A DNA stretch of 44,792 bases from Armatimonadaceae bacterium (GCA_030446525.1 JAUJNC010000019.1:1-44792); one strand, 5' to 3'; counted from the first letter of the stretch, positions 8,750 to 18,382 are shown. Numbers and translations are program-made. The notes: a model not told the origin generated them from the letters alone.

Positions 8750-10123
8750 TCTCTTTGCAAACGGAAAGGAACTCTTTTCCGACATCGGTTATACCCACAG
8801 CCGCTACAAGCGCTGGGCGATCTCCACGATGTCGCACAACACCGTCGTCGTCAACGGTCGTGAAAGCGAGCTCGACACAAATCACACAGGCAACCGTCTG
8901 CGCACGTATACAACCGACGGCAACCTTTTCCATGTCGCGTCGGCTGCGAGCAGCGCGGCCTATTCCGGCATCGCGAGCCAGTATCAGCGCACCCTGGCGC
9001 TGATCGGAGACAGTGCTTCGGATGGTTATCTGATCGACGTTTTCGATGTGCGCGGCGGGAAGCAACACGATTATCTGCTGCACGGCAGCAGGGATGAAGA
9101 CTCGACGGCCACCGTTGCTGGAACGAAACTGCAGCCCTTCGCGGGGACGCTGTTGAATCCGGGTGCCAGATTTACGCGTCCCACGCACGAAAGAGAATCG
9201 GCCGGCGGGCCGGAAGGCTCTTACGGGTTTGTTCACAGTCTCGAACGCGGCACAAGTTCCGGCGGGCAGACCGTTCTCTCGTTCCTTGTAAAGAACTCGC
9301 CGCAGACAGGTTCGCGCTCCACTCTCTTTACGGCGGCAGGCGACGCGGTCTTCCTCGGCCAGGCGCCCAGTATTCGGCGCGCCGGAGGAGCGCATCTCAA
9401 GGAAGATGAATCGCTGCTCGATCGTTTCCAGGCGCCTCTCCTGTGCTGGCGGCGGCAGGGAAACGATCTTCAAAGCCGCTTCCTAGCAATACATGAATCT
9501 CTGCCGGTGGCGATTCCGGTTCGGTCTGTGGAACAGAAAGAATTGGGAGGCAAAGCGCTGCTGATACGTATCGACCGGGGAGAGGCCGGCGTCGACTATT
9601 TCATCAAAGCCTATGCTGCCAACGCGGAAGTCCGAACGACAACGGTGAATGGCTCGCTTACATTTCAAGGCGACTATGGTTTTATAAGGACCGCCGGTGG
9701 ACAGGTGCGAGAGGCGCGTCTTGTGGGGCAGGGGTATTTGACGCTTGGGGATCATCGGCTGGAAAACAAGACCGGCTGCTATCAAGGGAAGGTCGTCATG
9801 GCAGCACACTCTGATCACGCGACTTCCGGAGGTTATTTCGATGTGTCGGAGGTTGTTCCTGCCAACTGGCAGTACTCGGCACTGCAAATAACCTTTCCTG
9901 ATGGCACCGAGAGAGCCTACAACATTTTGAAAGTTGAGCCGCTCCGCAGTGCTCAGGGAAGCCGCATTTATGTTCGTGAGAAATCGGGCTTTCATACGAT
10001 GAAGGATCACATAAAAATTGTGTCCTATCCGCAACGAATCATCAAGGGGACAGACATTCTCTACAAAGTGTCGACACTCACCGGGCAACCGCTGTGGAGT
10101 CGTCCTTAAAAGAGGATGTGTAC

Positions 10124-10213
10124 ATGCTCGGGCATTACCTCCAGTTCAAGGACTTCCGACGGGAGGTCGGCCGCAACCTCAGGCAGAACACAAGATGGTA
10201 CTTGCACGAGTAG
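10124..10213 (+). other. 29-codon open frame of unknown nature in a 227-bp gap
   Basis: The gap between the lyase stop (10109) and the reductase start (10337) holds ATG 10124 with AGAGGA upstream, and a basic, aromatic 29-residue product (MLGHYLQFKDFRREVGRNLR, ending WYLHE). It may be the tail of a lost gene or a chance frame; I do not recognise it. A TATAAT hexamer at 10274-10279 could serve as a -10 box for the reductase gene, but no convincing -35 lies at the usual distance. Confidence 0.15.
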
Positions 10214-10336
10214 GTCAGGTTCTTGCCGGACTTGCAAGGCTGCTTCACGAAACCATTACGCAGCAAAGACCTGTATAATGTCAACGAAAGGCTATCGTCC
10301 GGGCTTTGCCCGACCCGACCGTGGGAGAAGGCTTAT

Positions 10337-11566
10337 ATGGAAGAATCCACCAGATATCTACTGATCGGCGGCGGGCCGGCGTCGGTGGCGGCGGCGCAGA
10401 ACATCCGGGAGCGTGATCCACAGGGGCGGATCGTCCTTGTCGGGGGCGAGGCGCATTATCCGTACGACAAGCCGCCGCTGTCCAAACAGTACCTCCTCAA
10501 GGACGACTACACGGCCGATGACGCCAGCAGCAAGTTCGACAACTTCTACCCGGACAACGGCATCGACCTGCGGCGCGGCGTGGCGGCGACCGGGATCGAC
10601 CGCGCCCGGCGGGTGGTGACGCTGGCAAGTGGCGACACGATCCGCTACGAGAAGCTGCTGCTCGCCACGGGCGCCCGTCCCCGCCGGCTCGAGGTCCCCG
10701 GCAGCGACCTGGCCGGCATCTTTTATCTGCGCACGGTCGACGACGCCGAGGCGATACGCGACGCCATCCAGAACAGCCGGCGGGCCGTGATGGTCGGCGC
10801 CGGATTTATCGGCATGGAGGTGGCCGCCGCCTGCGCGCAGCGCGGCCTGGAGGTCACCGTCGTCGAGGTGCTGGACCACCCGTGGGCGCGTTACGCCAGC
10901 CCCGAAACCGGCCATTTCCTGCGCCAGTACTACGAAGCGCGCGGCGTCTGGTTCCTGCTGAGCGACGGGGCGGAGGCGTTCCGGGGGGACGGCCGCCTGT
11001 CCGCGGTCCAGGCGATGGACGAGAGGCAGGTCGCGGCCGATTTCGCGGTCGTGGGCATCGGTGTCGCGCTGAACACCCGGCTTGCCCGGGACGCGGGGCT
11101 GGAGGTGCACCCGCGGGAGGGCGTCGCGGTGGATGCGTTTCTGCGAACCTCCGACCCCAACATCTGGGCCGCGGGCGACATCGCGTTCTTCGAGGACAGG
11201 GCGCTGGAAACTCGCTGGCACGCCGAGCACCACCTGAACGCCAAATGGCAGGGCGCCGCCGCGGGCGCGGCGATGGCCGGCGAACAGGTTTCCTATGACC
11301 GGGTCGCCTACTTCTGGGCCGACGTGTTCGACATCCACATGATCCTGCGCGGCGACCCGCAGGCGGGCAGGAACACCACGGTCCTGGGCGACCGGAACGG
11401 CGCGGAGTTCGTCGAGCTCTACCACGACGAGACCGGCCGGCTGCGCATGGGCATGGCCTTCAGCCACGACGAGCCCCGGCTCGACCCGATCTCCGACAAG
11501 CTCGAAGAGCTGATCCGCGCCCGGGCGAACGTCCGCGACATCACCCCGGCGACCTTCGGATCGTAG
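10337..11566 (+). CDS. FAD-dependent NAD(P)H oxidoreductase (ferredoxin-reductase type)
   Basis: A 409-residue cytoplasmic pyridine-nucleotide-disulfide-fold flavoprotein. An FAD-binding GGGPAS loop is at residues 11-16. The ATGARPR turn is near 110-116, the NAD(P)-binding VGAGFIGMEVA is at 153-163, and the second FAD motif AAGDIAFFED is near 280. There is no redox-active CxxxxC, so it is not a disulfide reductase; it fits rubredoxin/ferredoxin reductases that feed electrons to an oxygenase or small iron-sulfur protein. No such partner is nearby. The ATG at 10337 with GGGAGAAGG upstream is preferred over an in-frame start 114 nt earlier. It opens the GC-rich sugar-related cluster. Confidence 0.9.
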   Translation: MEESTRYLLIGGGPASVAAAQNIRERDPQGRIVLVGGEAHYPYDKPPLSKQYLLKDDYTADDASSKFDNFYPDNGIDLRRGVAATGIDRARRVVTLASGDTIRYEKLLLATGARPRRLEVPGSDLAGIFYLRTVDDAEAIRDAIQNSRRAVMVGAGFIGMEVAAACAQRGLEVTVVEVLDHPWARYASPETGHFLRQYYEARGVWFLLSDGAEAFRGDGRLSAVQAMDERQVAADFAVVGIGVALNTRLARDAGLEVHPREGVAVDAFLRTSDPNIWAAGDIAFFEDRALETRWHAEHHLNAKWQGAAAGAAMAGEQVSYDRVAYFWADVFDIHMILRGDPQAGRNTTVLGDRNGAEFVELYHDETGRLRMGMAFSHDEPRLDPISDKLEELIRARANVRDITPATFGS

Positions 11567-11731
11567 TTCCCCCTTTATTGGGGGCGGAGGGGGCCTGCGA
11601 CGCCAGCCGGAGCGCGGCTTCTCCTTCGGGGAGAGGGGCGGGGGCAGGAAGGAATCTGCGGCCGAGCCGAGGAAGTAGCCTGACACTACGGTGTACTCGC
11701 TGCACCCGTCTGTGATGAGAAAGGACTTTCG

Positions 11732-13072
11732 ATGGCCAACGAGATGACGCGCCGCGACCTTTTAAAGGCGACCGGGGGCGCCGCCGTGGTCGCCGGCCTG
11801 GGAGCGGACGTCCTGCCCGCGAGCGCGGAGGCGGCGCCCGCGCGCCGGGTGCCGCCCTCCGAGAAGATCGTGCTCGGCTTCATCGGCGTGGCCGGGCGCG
11901 GGTCGGGGCACCTGGACCGGTTCGGCAAGCAGCCCGACGTCGAGATCGGCGCGGTCTGCGACGTGTACCAGACGCACCTGGACCGCGCCGTCGCCAAAAC
12001 GGGGGGCAGGGCGAAGGGCCACCACGATTTCCGCAACCTGCTGGAGCAGAAAGACCTCGACGCCGTGGTCGTCGCCACGCCGCCCCACTGGCACGCGATC
12101 ATCTCCGTTCTGGCCTGCCAGGCGGGCAAGGACGTCTACTGCGAGAAGCCCCTGTCCCGCTTCCCCGGCGAGATCCGCGCGATGATCCAGGCCGCCAAGG
12201 ACAACAAACGCGTCACGCAGGACGGCACGCAGGTGCACGCGACCGAGAACTACCACCGGTGCGTGGACGTGGTGCGCTCGGGCGTGCTGGGCCAGATCAC
12301 GGCGGTGCGTAACTTCTGCACCATGAACGACGATTCCGAGGGCCTGGGCAACCCGCCCGACTCCGCCCCGCCGCCCGGCCTGGACTGGGACCTGTGGCTC
12401 GGCCCCGCGCCCAAGGTCCCATTCAACATCGGCCGCTTCCGCGACGGCATGCACCGTTACTTCACGGACTACGCGGACAGCTGGCTGCACGAGCTGGGCC
12501 CGCACATCGTCGAACTCCCGTTCTGGGCCCTGGAGCTCGGGCAGCCGACGGCGGTGTCGGCCTCGGGGGGACGGTTCGCGACCACGAGCATCGCCGACGT
12601 GCCGGACACGATGGAGGTCGCCTGGGAGTTCCCGGGCAGGATCATGACCTGGACCCTGATGCAGCACAGCGCCTTCCCCTTCGGCGTCGGCGCGCCCGGC
12701 AAGGGTCGCCAGCTCGGCATCGTGTTCCACGGCAAGAACGCGAACCTGCTCGCAAACTACGGCCTCTGCCAGGTCGTAGATAAGCAGGGGAACCCCCTCG
12801 AAGAACAAACGTATCCGGTTGCCGCCAAGCGCTCGCCCGGACACGAGCGCGAGTTCCTCGATGCCATCAAATCGCGCGAGCAGCCCAGCTGCAACTTCGA
12901 GGTGCACTTGCCGCTGCAGGTGGCCCTGAACCTGGCCCACACGTCCCTGCGGACGGGCCGCAAGCTCCACTGGGACGCCGAGAAGTTCGCGGTGACCGGC
13001 GACGAGGAGGCGAACCGCCTGCTGACGCCCCGGTACCGCTCCCCGTGGACCCTGCCGGGCGCGAAAGGATAG
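11732..13072 (+). CDS. Tat-exported Gfo/Idh/MocA-family oxidoreductase
   Basis: A 446-residue NAD(P)-dependent dehydrogenase-fold protein. The N-terminus is a Tat signal (TRRDLLKATGGAAVVAGLGA, twin Arg 7-8) with cleavage around SAEA-AP. The Rossmann loop GVAGRG is at 52-57 and the family EKP motif lies in DVYCEKP (134-140). The C-terminal alpha/beta domain follows, with YADSWLHELGPHIVELPFW at about 245-265 supplying the usual His/Asp region. Members act on sugars, inositols or glycosides, including glycan debranching by NAD-assisted chemistry. Export suggests a periplasmic glycan substrate with bound cofactor. Six bases separate it from the GH78-like gene, so they are probably co-transcribed. 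Confidence 0.92.
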   Translation: MANEMTRRDLLKATGGAAVVAGLGADVLPASAEAAPARRVPPSEKIVLGFIGVAGRGSGHLDRFGKQPDVEIGAVCDVYQTHLDRAVAKTGGRAKGHHDFRNLLEQKDLDAVVVATPPHWHAIISVLACQAGKDVYCEKPLSRFPGEIRAMIQAAKDNKRVTQDGTQVHATENYHRCVDVVRSGVLGQITAVRNFCTMNDDSEGLGNPPDSAPPPGLDWDLWLGPAPKVPFNIGRFRDGMHRYFTDYADSWLHELGPHIVELPFWALELGQPTAVSASGGRFATTSIADVPDTMEVAWEFPGRIMTWTLMQHSAFPFGVGAPGKGRQLGIVFHGKNANLLANYGLCQVVDKQGNPLEEQTYPVAAKRSPGHEREFLDAIKSREQPSCNFEVHLPLQVALNLAHTSLRTGRKLHWDAEKFAVTGDEEANRLLTPRYRSPWTLPGAKG

Positions 13073-13078
13073 ACCGGT

Positions 13079-15577
13079 ATGTCCCCGATGGATCGCCGCA
13101 CCTTCCTCCACCGCTCGGCGGGGGCCGCATTGACGCTGGGGGCGGGCGGCGCGCTGGCGGGCGCGGGAAGGACCACGCCCGCCGCTGTCGCCCCCGGCGC
13201 CCCGTTCCACGAATCCTGCCGCTGGATCTGGGACGGGGGGGCGGGGGAGCCCGTCGACGCGTACCGGCTGTTCCGGCGCGCGTTCCCGCTGGAGGCACCG
13301 CCCGTACGGGCGCCCCTGCGCATCACCGCCGACCGGGAGTACCGGCTGTTCGTCAACGGGCGTTACCTCGCGCGCGGGCCGGCTCCGAACCCGCCGGCGC
13401 ACGCCAGCTACGACGAGATCGACATCGCCCCCTATTTGGCAAGCGGCCCCAACGTTATCGGGGTGATCGTCTACCATCTGGGCGTGCCCAGCTGCCCGCG
13501 CGGGCTCGGCCGCGCCGGTCTGCTGGCCGGGCTGGGGGAACAGACCCTCGTCACCGACGCGTCCTGGCGGTGGCGGGAAGGCTGGTGGGAGCCCACCGGC
13601 GAGCGGTTCTCGCGCTTCCGCGAGTTCACCGAGCATCTCGACGCCCGCCGCGAGCCGGCCGGATGGGCGGCGGCGGGGTTCGACGACCACGCGTGGAAGC
13701 CCGCGGCGCCCCTGGGCCCCGTGGGCGCCGCGCCCTGGAAGCAGATCGAGCCGCGCGACATCCCCCTGCCCGAGCATCACGACCTCGCCCCCCAAGGCTT
13801 GCTGTTCGTCGGCGCGTGCGGCGGCGAGGTCCCGCCGAAGCGGGAGATCGCCGCCCTGCTCGCCGCCGAGCCGGGGCAGCCGGCCCGGCCCGGGGCGGCG
13901 CGCGAGCTCCATGTGCTCTGCGACCCGGCGGACACGGCCGGCGTGGCGACGATCGACGCGCGCGCAGGCGGCGTGGTCCTCGGTCTGGACTTCGGGCGTG
14001 AGGTTTCCGGCTTCCCGGAGATCACGGTGGAGTCGGAGACGGACGGGGTGGTCCTCGATCTGGGCTACGGGGAAGCGCTGGAAGAGGGAGGTCGTGTCTC
14101 GGCCCACCGGCAGGGCAACCCGGCTGCCGACCGGATGACCCTGCGCGCGGGCGCGCAGACCCTGCGCGTCTTCCACCACCGGGCGTTTCGCTACCTGGTC
14201 CTGGCCGTGCGCGGCGGGACGGTCCGGCTGCGCGCGCTCAGGGTGGTGGAGAGCGGGTACCCGACGCCCTTTCGCGGGGCGTTCTCGTGCAGTGACGCCC
14301 GGCTCACCCGGGCCTGGGAGATCGGGCGGCGGACCATGCAGCTGTGCATGGACCAGGGCTTCCTGGACTGCCCGAACCGCGAGCGGGGCCAGTACATCGG
14401 CGACGCGCTCGCGGAAGGGCCCGTCGCGCTGTATGCCTTCGGCGACACCCGCCTGATGCGGCGCTTCCTGCGCCAGGCGAAGCTGTGCCAGCCCGCCGAC
14501 GGCCTGCTGGAGCCCGCCTACCCCTGCGACTGGACGGCGTGGCACGGCGAGCGCGGGCCGCACCGCATCCCCGGCTACGGCTGCCTGTGGCCGGTGATGC
14601 TCCACGACTACTACAAGACTACGGGTGATCTGGCCCTCGTCCGCGAGCTGGCCCCGACCATGGATCGGCTGCTGCGCTGGTTCGAACCGCTGCGCGGCGC
14701 GGACGGGCTGCTGGCACGCGCGCCCGAGTGGAACTTCATGGACTGGGTGAAGCGGGACGAGCGCTCGGGGCTGGCCTGCCTGAACCTGCAGTACCTGATG
14801 GCCCTGCGCGCCGCCGCCGCGCTCGCCGAAGCCCTCGGGCAGGGCGATGCGCGGGCCGGCGAGGCCGAGCGGATCGCGGCCGCCTTCGAGGCGGCGCACT
14901 GGGAGGAGGCGCGCGGGCTGTACCGCGACGCGCCCGGCGTCTACTCGGTCCACGCCAACGCCCTCGCGCTCCTCACCCTGGAGCAGACGCTGGCGCGGGC
15001 GGGGCGCGTCATCGACGCGCTACTGCGCGCGCCCGACCTGACGCAGGTCGGCTCGCCCTATTTCGAGGGGTTCGTGCTGCGGGCCCTGTGCCGGCACGGG
15101 CGCCACGACGACGCGCTGCGCCGCGTGCGCGACAAGTGGGGCCCGCAGATCGACGCCGGCGCGACCACCTTCTGGGAGGACTACGCGGGCCGGTGGAGCC
15201 TGTGCCACGCCTGGTCCTGCGAGCCGACCGCCCTCCTCTCGCGCGACATCCTCGGCGTCTCGTACGACGCCGCCACCCGGACGGCCACGCTCGCGCCGCG
15301 CACGGCGGACCTCTCGTGGGCGCAAGGCGTCGCCCCGCTCCCCTGCGGCGACATCACGGTACACTGGAAAGCAGAGGACAAGGCCCTGACCGCGAAAGTC
15401 TCCTGCCCGCCCGACGTATCGCTCGCCCTGGACCTGCCCGCCGCGGCCGGCGCGGCCCTGACGGTAAACGGCGCGCCCGCCGACGCCCAGGTGTCCGGCG
15501 GGCGGATCCGGCTGCGCCTCCCCGGCGGGGCGCACGAAGTTTACGTCGGGGGACGGGCTTCGCCGGGCGGGCAGTGA
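13079..15577 (+). CDS. Tat-exported alpha-L-rhamnosidase-like glycoside hydrolase (GH78)
   Basis: An 832-residue secreted enzyme. The Tat signal has DRRTFLHRSAGAALTLGAGG at the N-terminus. Beta-sandwich carbohydrate-binding domains occupy about 45-390. An (alpha/alpha)6 catalytic barrel runs over about 400-740, with DCPNRERGQYIGDAL corresponding to the GH78 DCPxR-E-x-GDA signature. Late in the barrel, HAWSCEPTALLSRDILGV matches the conserved His region and the following C-terminal beta domain. It should release terminal rhamnose, or a similar deoxy or uronic sugar, from glycans. It starts 6 bp after the Gfo/Idh/MocA gene and lies 42 bp before a sulfatase, which supports a sulfated rhamnose-containing polymer as substrate. 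Exact specificity cannot be read from sequence. Confidence 0.85.
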   Translation: MSPMDRRTFLHRSAGAALTLGAGGALAGAGRTTPAAVAPGAPFHESCRWIWDGGAGEPVDAYRLFRRAFPLEAPPVRAPLRITADREYRLFVNGRYLARGPAPNPPAHASYDEIDIAPYLASGPNVIGVIVYHLGVPSCPRGLGRAGLLAGLGEQTLVTDASWRWREGWWEPTGERFSRFREFTEHLDARREPAGWAAAGFDDHAWKPAAPLGPVGAAPWKQIEPRDIPLPEHHDLAPQGLLFVGACGGEVPPKREIAALLAAEPGQPARPGAARELHVLCDPADTAGVATIDARAGGVVLGLDFGREVSGFPEITVESETDGVVLDLGYGEALEEGGRVSAHRQGNPAADRMTLRAGAQTLRVFHHRAFRYLVLAVRGGTVRLRALRVVESGYPTPFRGAFSCSDARLTRAWEIGRRTMQLCMDQGFLDCPNRERGQYIGDALAEGPVALYAFGDTRLMRRFLRQAKLCQPADGLLEPAYPCDWTAWHGERGPHRIPGYGCLWPVMLHDYYKTTGDLALVRELAPTMDRLLRWFEPLRGADGLLARAPEWNFMDWVKRDERSGLACLNLQYLMALRAAAALAEALGQGDARAGEAERIAAAFEAAHWEEARGLYRDAPGVYSVHANALALLTLEQTLARAGRVIDALLRAPDLTQVGSPYFEGFVLRALCRHGRHDDALRRVRDKWGPQIDAGATTFWEDYAGRWSLCHAWSCEPTALLSRDILGVSYDAATRTATLAPRTADLSWAQGVAPLPCGDITVHWKAEDKALTAKVSCPPDVSLALDLPAAAGAALTVNGAPADAQVSGGRIRLRLPGGAHEVYVGGRASPGGQ

Positions 15578-15619
15578 CGGAAGCGCCCTGCGCCGGGGCG
15601 CAGAAGCTAACATGCTGAC

Positions 15620-17086
15620 ATGACGGACAGACCGCCGAACCTGATCTACGTCTTCGCCGACCAGCTGCGCTATCAGTCGGTCGGTTACGCGGGCGATCCG
15701 AAGGCGATCACGCCCAACATCGATCGTTTCGCGGCGCAGGGGGTCGATTTCTGCAACGCCGTCGCCTCCGCGCCGGTGTGCACGGCGTACCGCGCCTCGC
15801 TCTTCACCGGCAAGTACACGACCAGCCACGGCATGGTCATCAACGAGCTCCGGATGAACCCCGGCCAGCGCTGCCTGGGGCACGTGTTGGCCGAGGCAGG
15901 CTACCGGAACGGCTACATCGGCAAATGGCACCTGTACGCCAACGAGCTGGGGAACCACTCCGATCCGAAGAACTCGTTCGTCCCGCGCGGGCCGCACCGG
16001 CTCGGCTTCGACGGCGAATGGAAGGCCTACAACTTCCACCACGAGAACTACGGCACCTACTACCACGCCGAGTCGCCGGAAAAGATCTTCTACGGCGAGG
16101 GCGTGTACGAGCCGGACGCGCAGACCGACCTGGCCATCGACTTCGTCCGTCGCGCCTCGGCGCGGGATGACCCTTTCGCCCTCGTCCTGTCCTGGGGGCC
16201 GCCGCACGACCCGTGGGGGCCGGACAACGTCCCCGTCCGGTTCTGGGACCTGTTCGAGGGCACGCCCTTCCCCCACCCGCCCAACTACAAGCCGACCGAC
16301 GACGAGCCCTACGCCGATAACTGGGCGCGGCTCTCCGAGGAGCGGCGGGCGCGGCTCGAGAGCTGGCGGCGGGGCTACTACGCCCAGACCGACAGCATCG
16401 ACGAGAACTTCGGCCGGCTGCTCGGGGCGATCGACGAGGCGGGCGTGGCGGGGGACACGATCGTGGTCTTCACGTCCGACCACGGCGAGATGTTCGGCGC
16501 GCACGGCCGGCGGGCCAAGAACATCTTCTACGAGGAAGCCTGCCGGGTGCCCCTGCTGATCCGCTGGCCCGCCGGCGACGGTCGCCCGGGTCATGTCCCC
16601 CCCGGCATCCGGTCGGACGCCTGCCTTTCCACCGTGGACATCCTTCCCACCCTGCTGTCGCTTATGGGGCTGGCCGTCCCCGGCGGCGTGGAGGGCATGG
16701 ATCTGAGCCACTGCGCCCGGGGGCGGCCCGGCCCGGAGCCGGAAGCGGCGCTGATGCAGATCTGCGGCGCGACCGCCGCCTGGAGGGACGGCCACGAATG
16801 GCGCGCCCTGCGAGACAAGCGCCACACGTATGCCATCTATCGGGTGGACGGCAGGGAGTTGCTCTTCGACAACATCGCCGACCCGTACCAGCTCCGCGAC
16901 CTGTCCGGCCATGCGGCGCACGCCGCGACGCTCGAACACTTTCGCGCCCTGCTCAAGCGCAAGATGGCCAGCCTGAACGACACGTTCGAGGCCTGCACCT
17001 GGTATCGCGACCACTGGACCGACGGCGACCGCAACATCATCCGCTCGGCCACGAGTGATTTCGGTGGGAGACCGGGTCACGGGTGA
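15620..17086 (+). CDS. Type I sulfatase (FGly-dependent), CxAxR active site
   Basis: A 488-residue arylsulfatase-superfamily enzyme that hydrolyses sulfate esters. The metal site begins with FADQLR (Asp13-Gln14). The formylglycine motif is Cys54 in PVCTAYRASLFTG, that is C-x-A-x-R with Ala replacing the usual Pro. IGKWHLY (around 100) and SDHGEMFGAHG (around 287) are the other conserved metal and substrate loops. No signal peptide is visible, so it is either cytoplasmic or exported by another route. The ATG at 15620 lies 42 bp after the GH78-like stop. A sulfatase-maturating enzyme is not in the window. It belongs with the GH78 and oxidoreductase genes as a desulfation step. Confidence 0.93.
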   Translation: MTDRPPNLIYVFADQLRYQSVGYAGDPKAITPNIDRFAAQGVDFCNAVASAPVCTAYRASLFTGKYTTSHGMVINELRMNPGQRCLGHVLAEAGYRNGYIGKWHLYANELGNHSDPKNSFVPRGPHRLGFDGEWKAYNFHHENYGTYYHAESPEKIFYGEGVYEPDAQTDLAIDFVRRASARDDPFALVLSWGPPHDPWGPDNVPVRFWDLFEGTPFPHPPNYKPTDDEPYADNWARLSEERRARLESWRRGYYAQTDSIDENFGRLLGAIDEAGVAGDTIVVFTSDHGEMFGAHGRRAKNIFYEEACRVPLLIRWPAGDGRPGHVPPGIRSDACLSTVDILPTLLSLMGLAVPGGVEGMDLSHCARGRPGPEPEAALMQICGATAAWRDGHEWRALRDKRHTYAIYRVDGRELLFDNIADPYQLRDLSGHAAHAATLEHFRALLKRKMASLNDTFEACTWYRDHWTDGDRNIIRSATSDFGGRPGHG

Positions 17087-17165
17087 TTCCGATTCCTTCG
17101 AAAAGATGTGCGCCTCCCCGGTGGGTTACCCCCTGCGCGCTATGGGCGCGATCGCCCCTGAACCA

Positions 17166-17218
17166 TTGACGGGTTGCGGACGTGGGTATACTGTGGTAAC
17201 GGACACCAAACGTTTGGT
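17166..17218 (+). promoter_or_regulatory. lacI-family gene promoter with overlapping palindromic operator
   Basis: TTGACG (17166-17171) and TATACT (17187-17192) form a sigma70-like pair with a short 15-nt spacer. Just downstream at 17205-17218 lies the perfect 14-bp palindrome accaaacgtttggt. Its central CG and flanking AAA/TTT match the usual LacI/GalR half-site style. Sitting at about +6 to +20, it would block its own promoter, which implies autoregulation. Confidence 0.72.
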
Positions 17219-17251
17219 CTATGGCGTCTGAGCGAAGGAGCAACAGGCACG

Positions 17252-18382
17252 GTGAAGGTCACCCTCCGCGAGGTTGCTCGCCAGGCGCAGGTGCATTACG
17301 CGACGGCCTCGACGATCCTCAACGGCGCAAAAGGCAGCACGCGCGTGTCCGAGGAGACCCGCCGCCGCGTCCTCGACGTCGCCGGCGAACTTGGCTATAG
17401 CGCCAACCGCGCCGCCCAGCAGCTTAAGACGCGCCGTAGCCGCGTCATCGGCTTGCTCACGGGCGGCCTCGAAAACCCGTTCTTCGCCCGCATGGTCTCC
17501 CTCTGCTCCGAGGCGCTGGAGCGCGAGGGCTACGACGTGATCCTTGCCACGCGCCGCCGGGACGAGACCAGCGACCTGCACCTCCTGGAGGCGCTCCTGT
17601 CGCGCCAGATCGACGGCGTCCTCGTGTGGAGCGAAACGCTGACCCAGGCGCGCGAGTGGGTGCGGCGGAGCGCCATGGCGAACGTCGTCGTCCTGGGGCT
17701 GATCGCACCGGGCCGCGACAGCGTGGGCGCCGCGCTCGACGCCGGGGTGAGAGAGGCGCTCGATCATCTGGGGGCGCAGGGGTGTGAGCGCATCGGCTAC
17801 TTCGCGCCGCGCCAGGCGCTGAACCGGCCCGGCAACCCGCGCGACAAAATCTACCGCGAAAGGATGGCAGCGTCGGGCCAGAAGGAGCGCATCTTTACCT
17901 TCGACGGCACGGCCTTTGACGTGGCGGCGGCGCGCGCGGCGGCCGAGGCGCTGGCGGACGAGATGGCGCGTCAAGCGCCGGGGGAGCGGCCCGACGCCCT
18001 GTTTTGCTTCAACGACATGAACGCGATCGGCGCGATGATGGGCCTGCGGTGCAAAGGGCTGCGCGTGCCGGAGGACATTGCGCTGGTGGGCTGCGACGAC
18101 CTGCCGCTTGCGGCGCAACTGGACGTGCCGCTGACGAGCATCGCGTATCCGCTGGAGGCGATGTGCCGCGCGTCGGTGCGTCTGCTCATCGAGCGCATCC
18201 GGCCGGATTTTGCGGCGCCACCCGAGCCGCTCCCGCCGCGCGCCGAACGGCTGCAAACGCGCCTGGTGGTGCGCGCGTCCAGCACCCGCGGCGGCTCGGT
18301 TCTACCCGTGCCGCCCTGCTTCCACGTCAGCGAGGCGGTTCCCGCCGACACGTCCCGATATACAAAGGAGAGCGAGCATTGA
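17252..18382 (+). CDS. LacI-family transcriptional regulator
   Basis: A 376-residue repressor. The N-terminal HTH is [20 protein letters not shown] and its hinge helix ends near [12 protein letters not shown], both diagnostic of the family. A periplasmic-binding-protein-like effector domain covers about 60-335 ([18 protein letters not shown], then [20 protein letters not shown]). The start is GTG 17252 with AAGGAG 11 nt upstream; an in-frame upstream start would add 26 residues before the HTH and run through the operator. It follows the GH78/sulfatase genes and precedes a DUF1559 gene on the same strand, an arrangement common in Armatimonadota. The effector is probably a sugar from the neighbouring glycan pathway. 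Confidence 0.93.
   Translation: MKVTLREVARQAQVHYATASTILNGAKGSTRVSEETRRRVLDVAGELGYSANRAAQQLKTRRSRVIGLLTGGLENPFFARMVSLCSEALEREGYDVILATRRRDETSDLHLLEALLSRQIDGVLVWSETLTQAREWVRRSAMANVVVLGLIAPGRDSVGAALDAGVREALDHLGAQGCERIGYFAPRQALNRPGNPRDKIYRERMAASGQKERIFTFDGTAFDVAAARAAAEALADEMARQAPGERPDALFCFNDMNAIGAMMGLRCKGLRVPEDIALVGCDDLPLAAQLDVPLTSIAYPLEAMCRASVRLLIERIRPDFAAPPEPLPPRAERLQTRLVVRASSTRGGSVLPVPPCFHVSEAVPADTSRYTKESEH

Larger units (their letters stand above)
5882..10109 (+). pseudogene. Heparinase II/III-family polysaccharide lyase, IS-interrupted and frameshifted
   Basis: The start is ATG 5882 (or 5888), giving a Sec signal peptide (LVILKVCFCASCILAAVSC). The alpha/alpha-toroid part runs across several frames to 7367, with frame changes near 6180, 6520, 6700 and 6965. 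It ends in HKHADALSIGLF, the hallmark loop of heparinase II/III-type lyases. After the inserted element the protein continues at 8757 with ANGKELFSDIGYTHSRYK and MSHNTVVVNG, then a beta-sheet C-terminal domain to the stop at 10109. Such enzymes cleave uronic-acid-containing polysaccharides by beta-elimination in the periplasm or outside the cell. The 8.75-10.1 kb part is one clean frame. The gene is AT-richer than the cluster that follows. Confidence 0.85.

Noticed and set aside
11567..11700. CCCCC/GGGGG and CTCC/GGAG hairpins after the reductase gene
   Set aside because: Stems are about 5 bp and lack a T-run; chance pairing is likely in this GC-rich stretch.
11762..14953. A 1063-codon open frame on the minus strand opposite the oxidoreductase and GH78-like genes
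   Set aside because: It is the mirror of two well-supported plus-strand genes in very GC-rich DNA, where antisense stops are rare; the product is low-complexity Arg/Gly/Pro/Ala.
15020..17080. A 686-codon minus-strand frame opposite the sulfatase gene
   Set aside because: It is the shadow of the sulfatase; no domain motif and biased composition.
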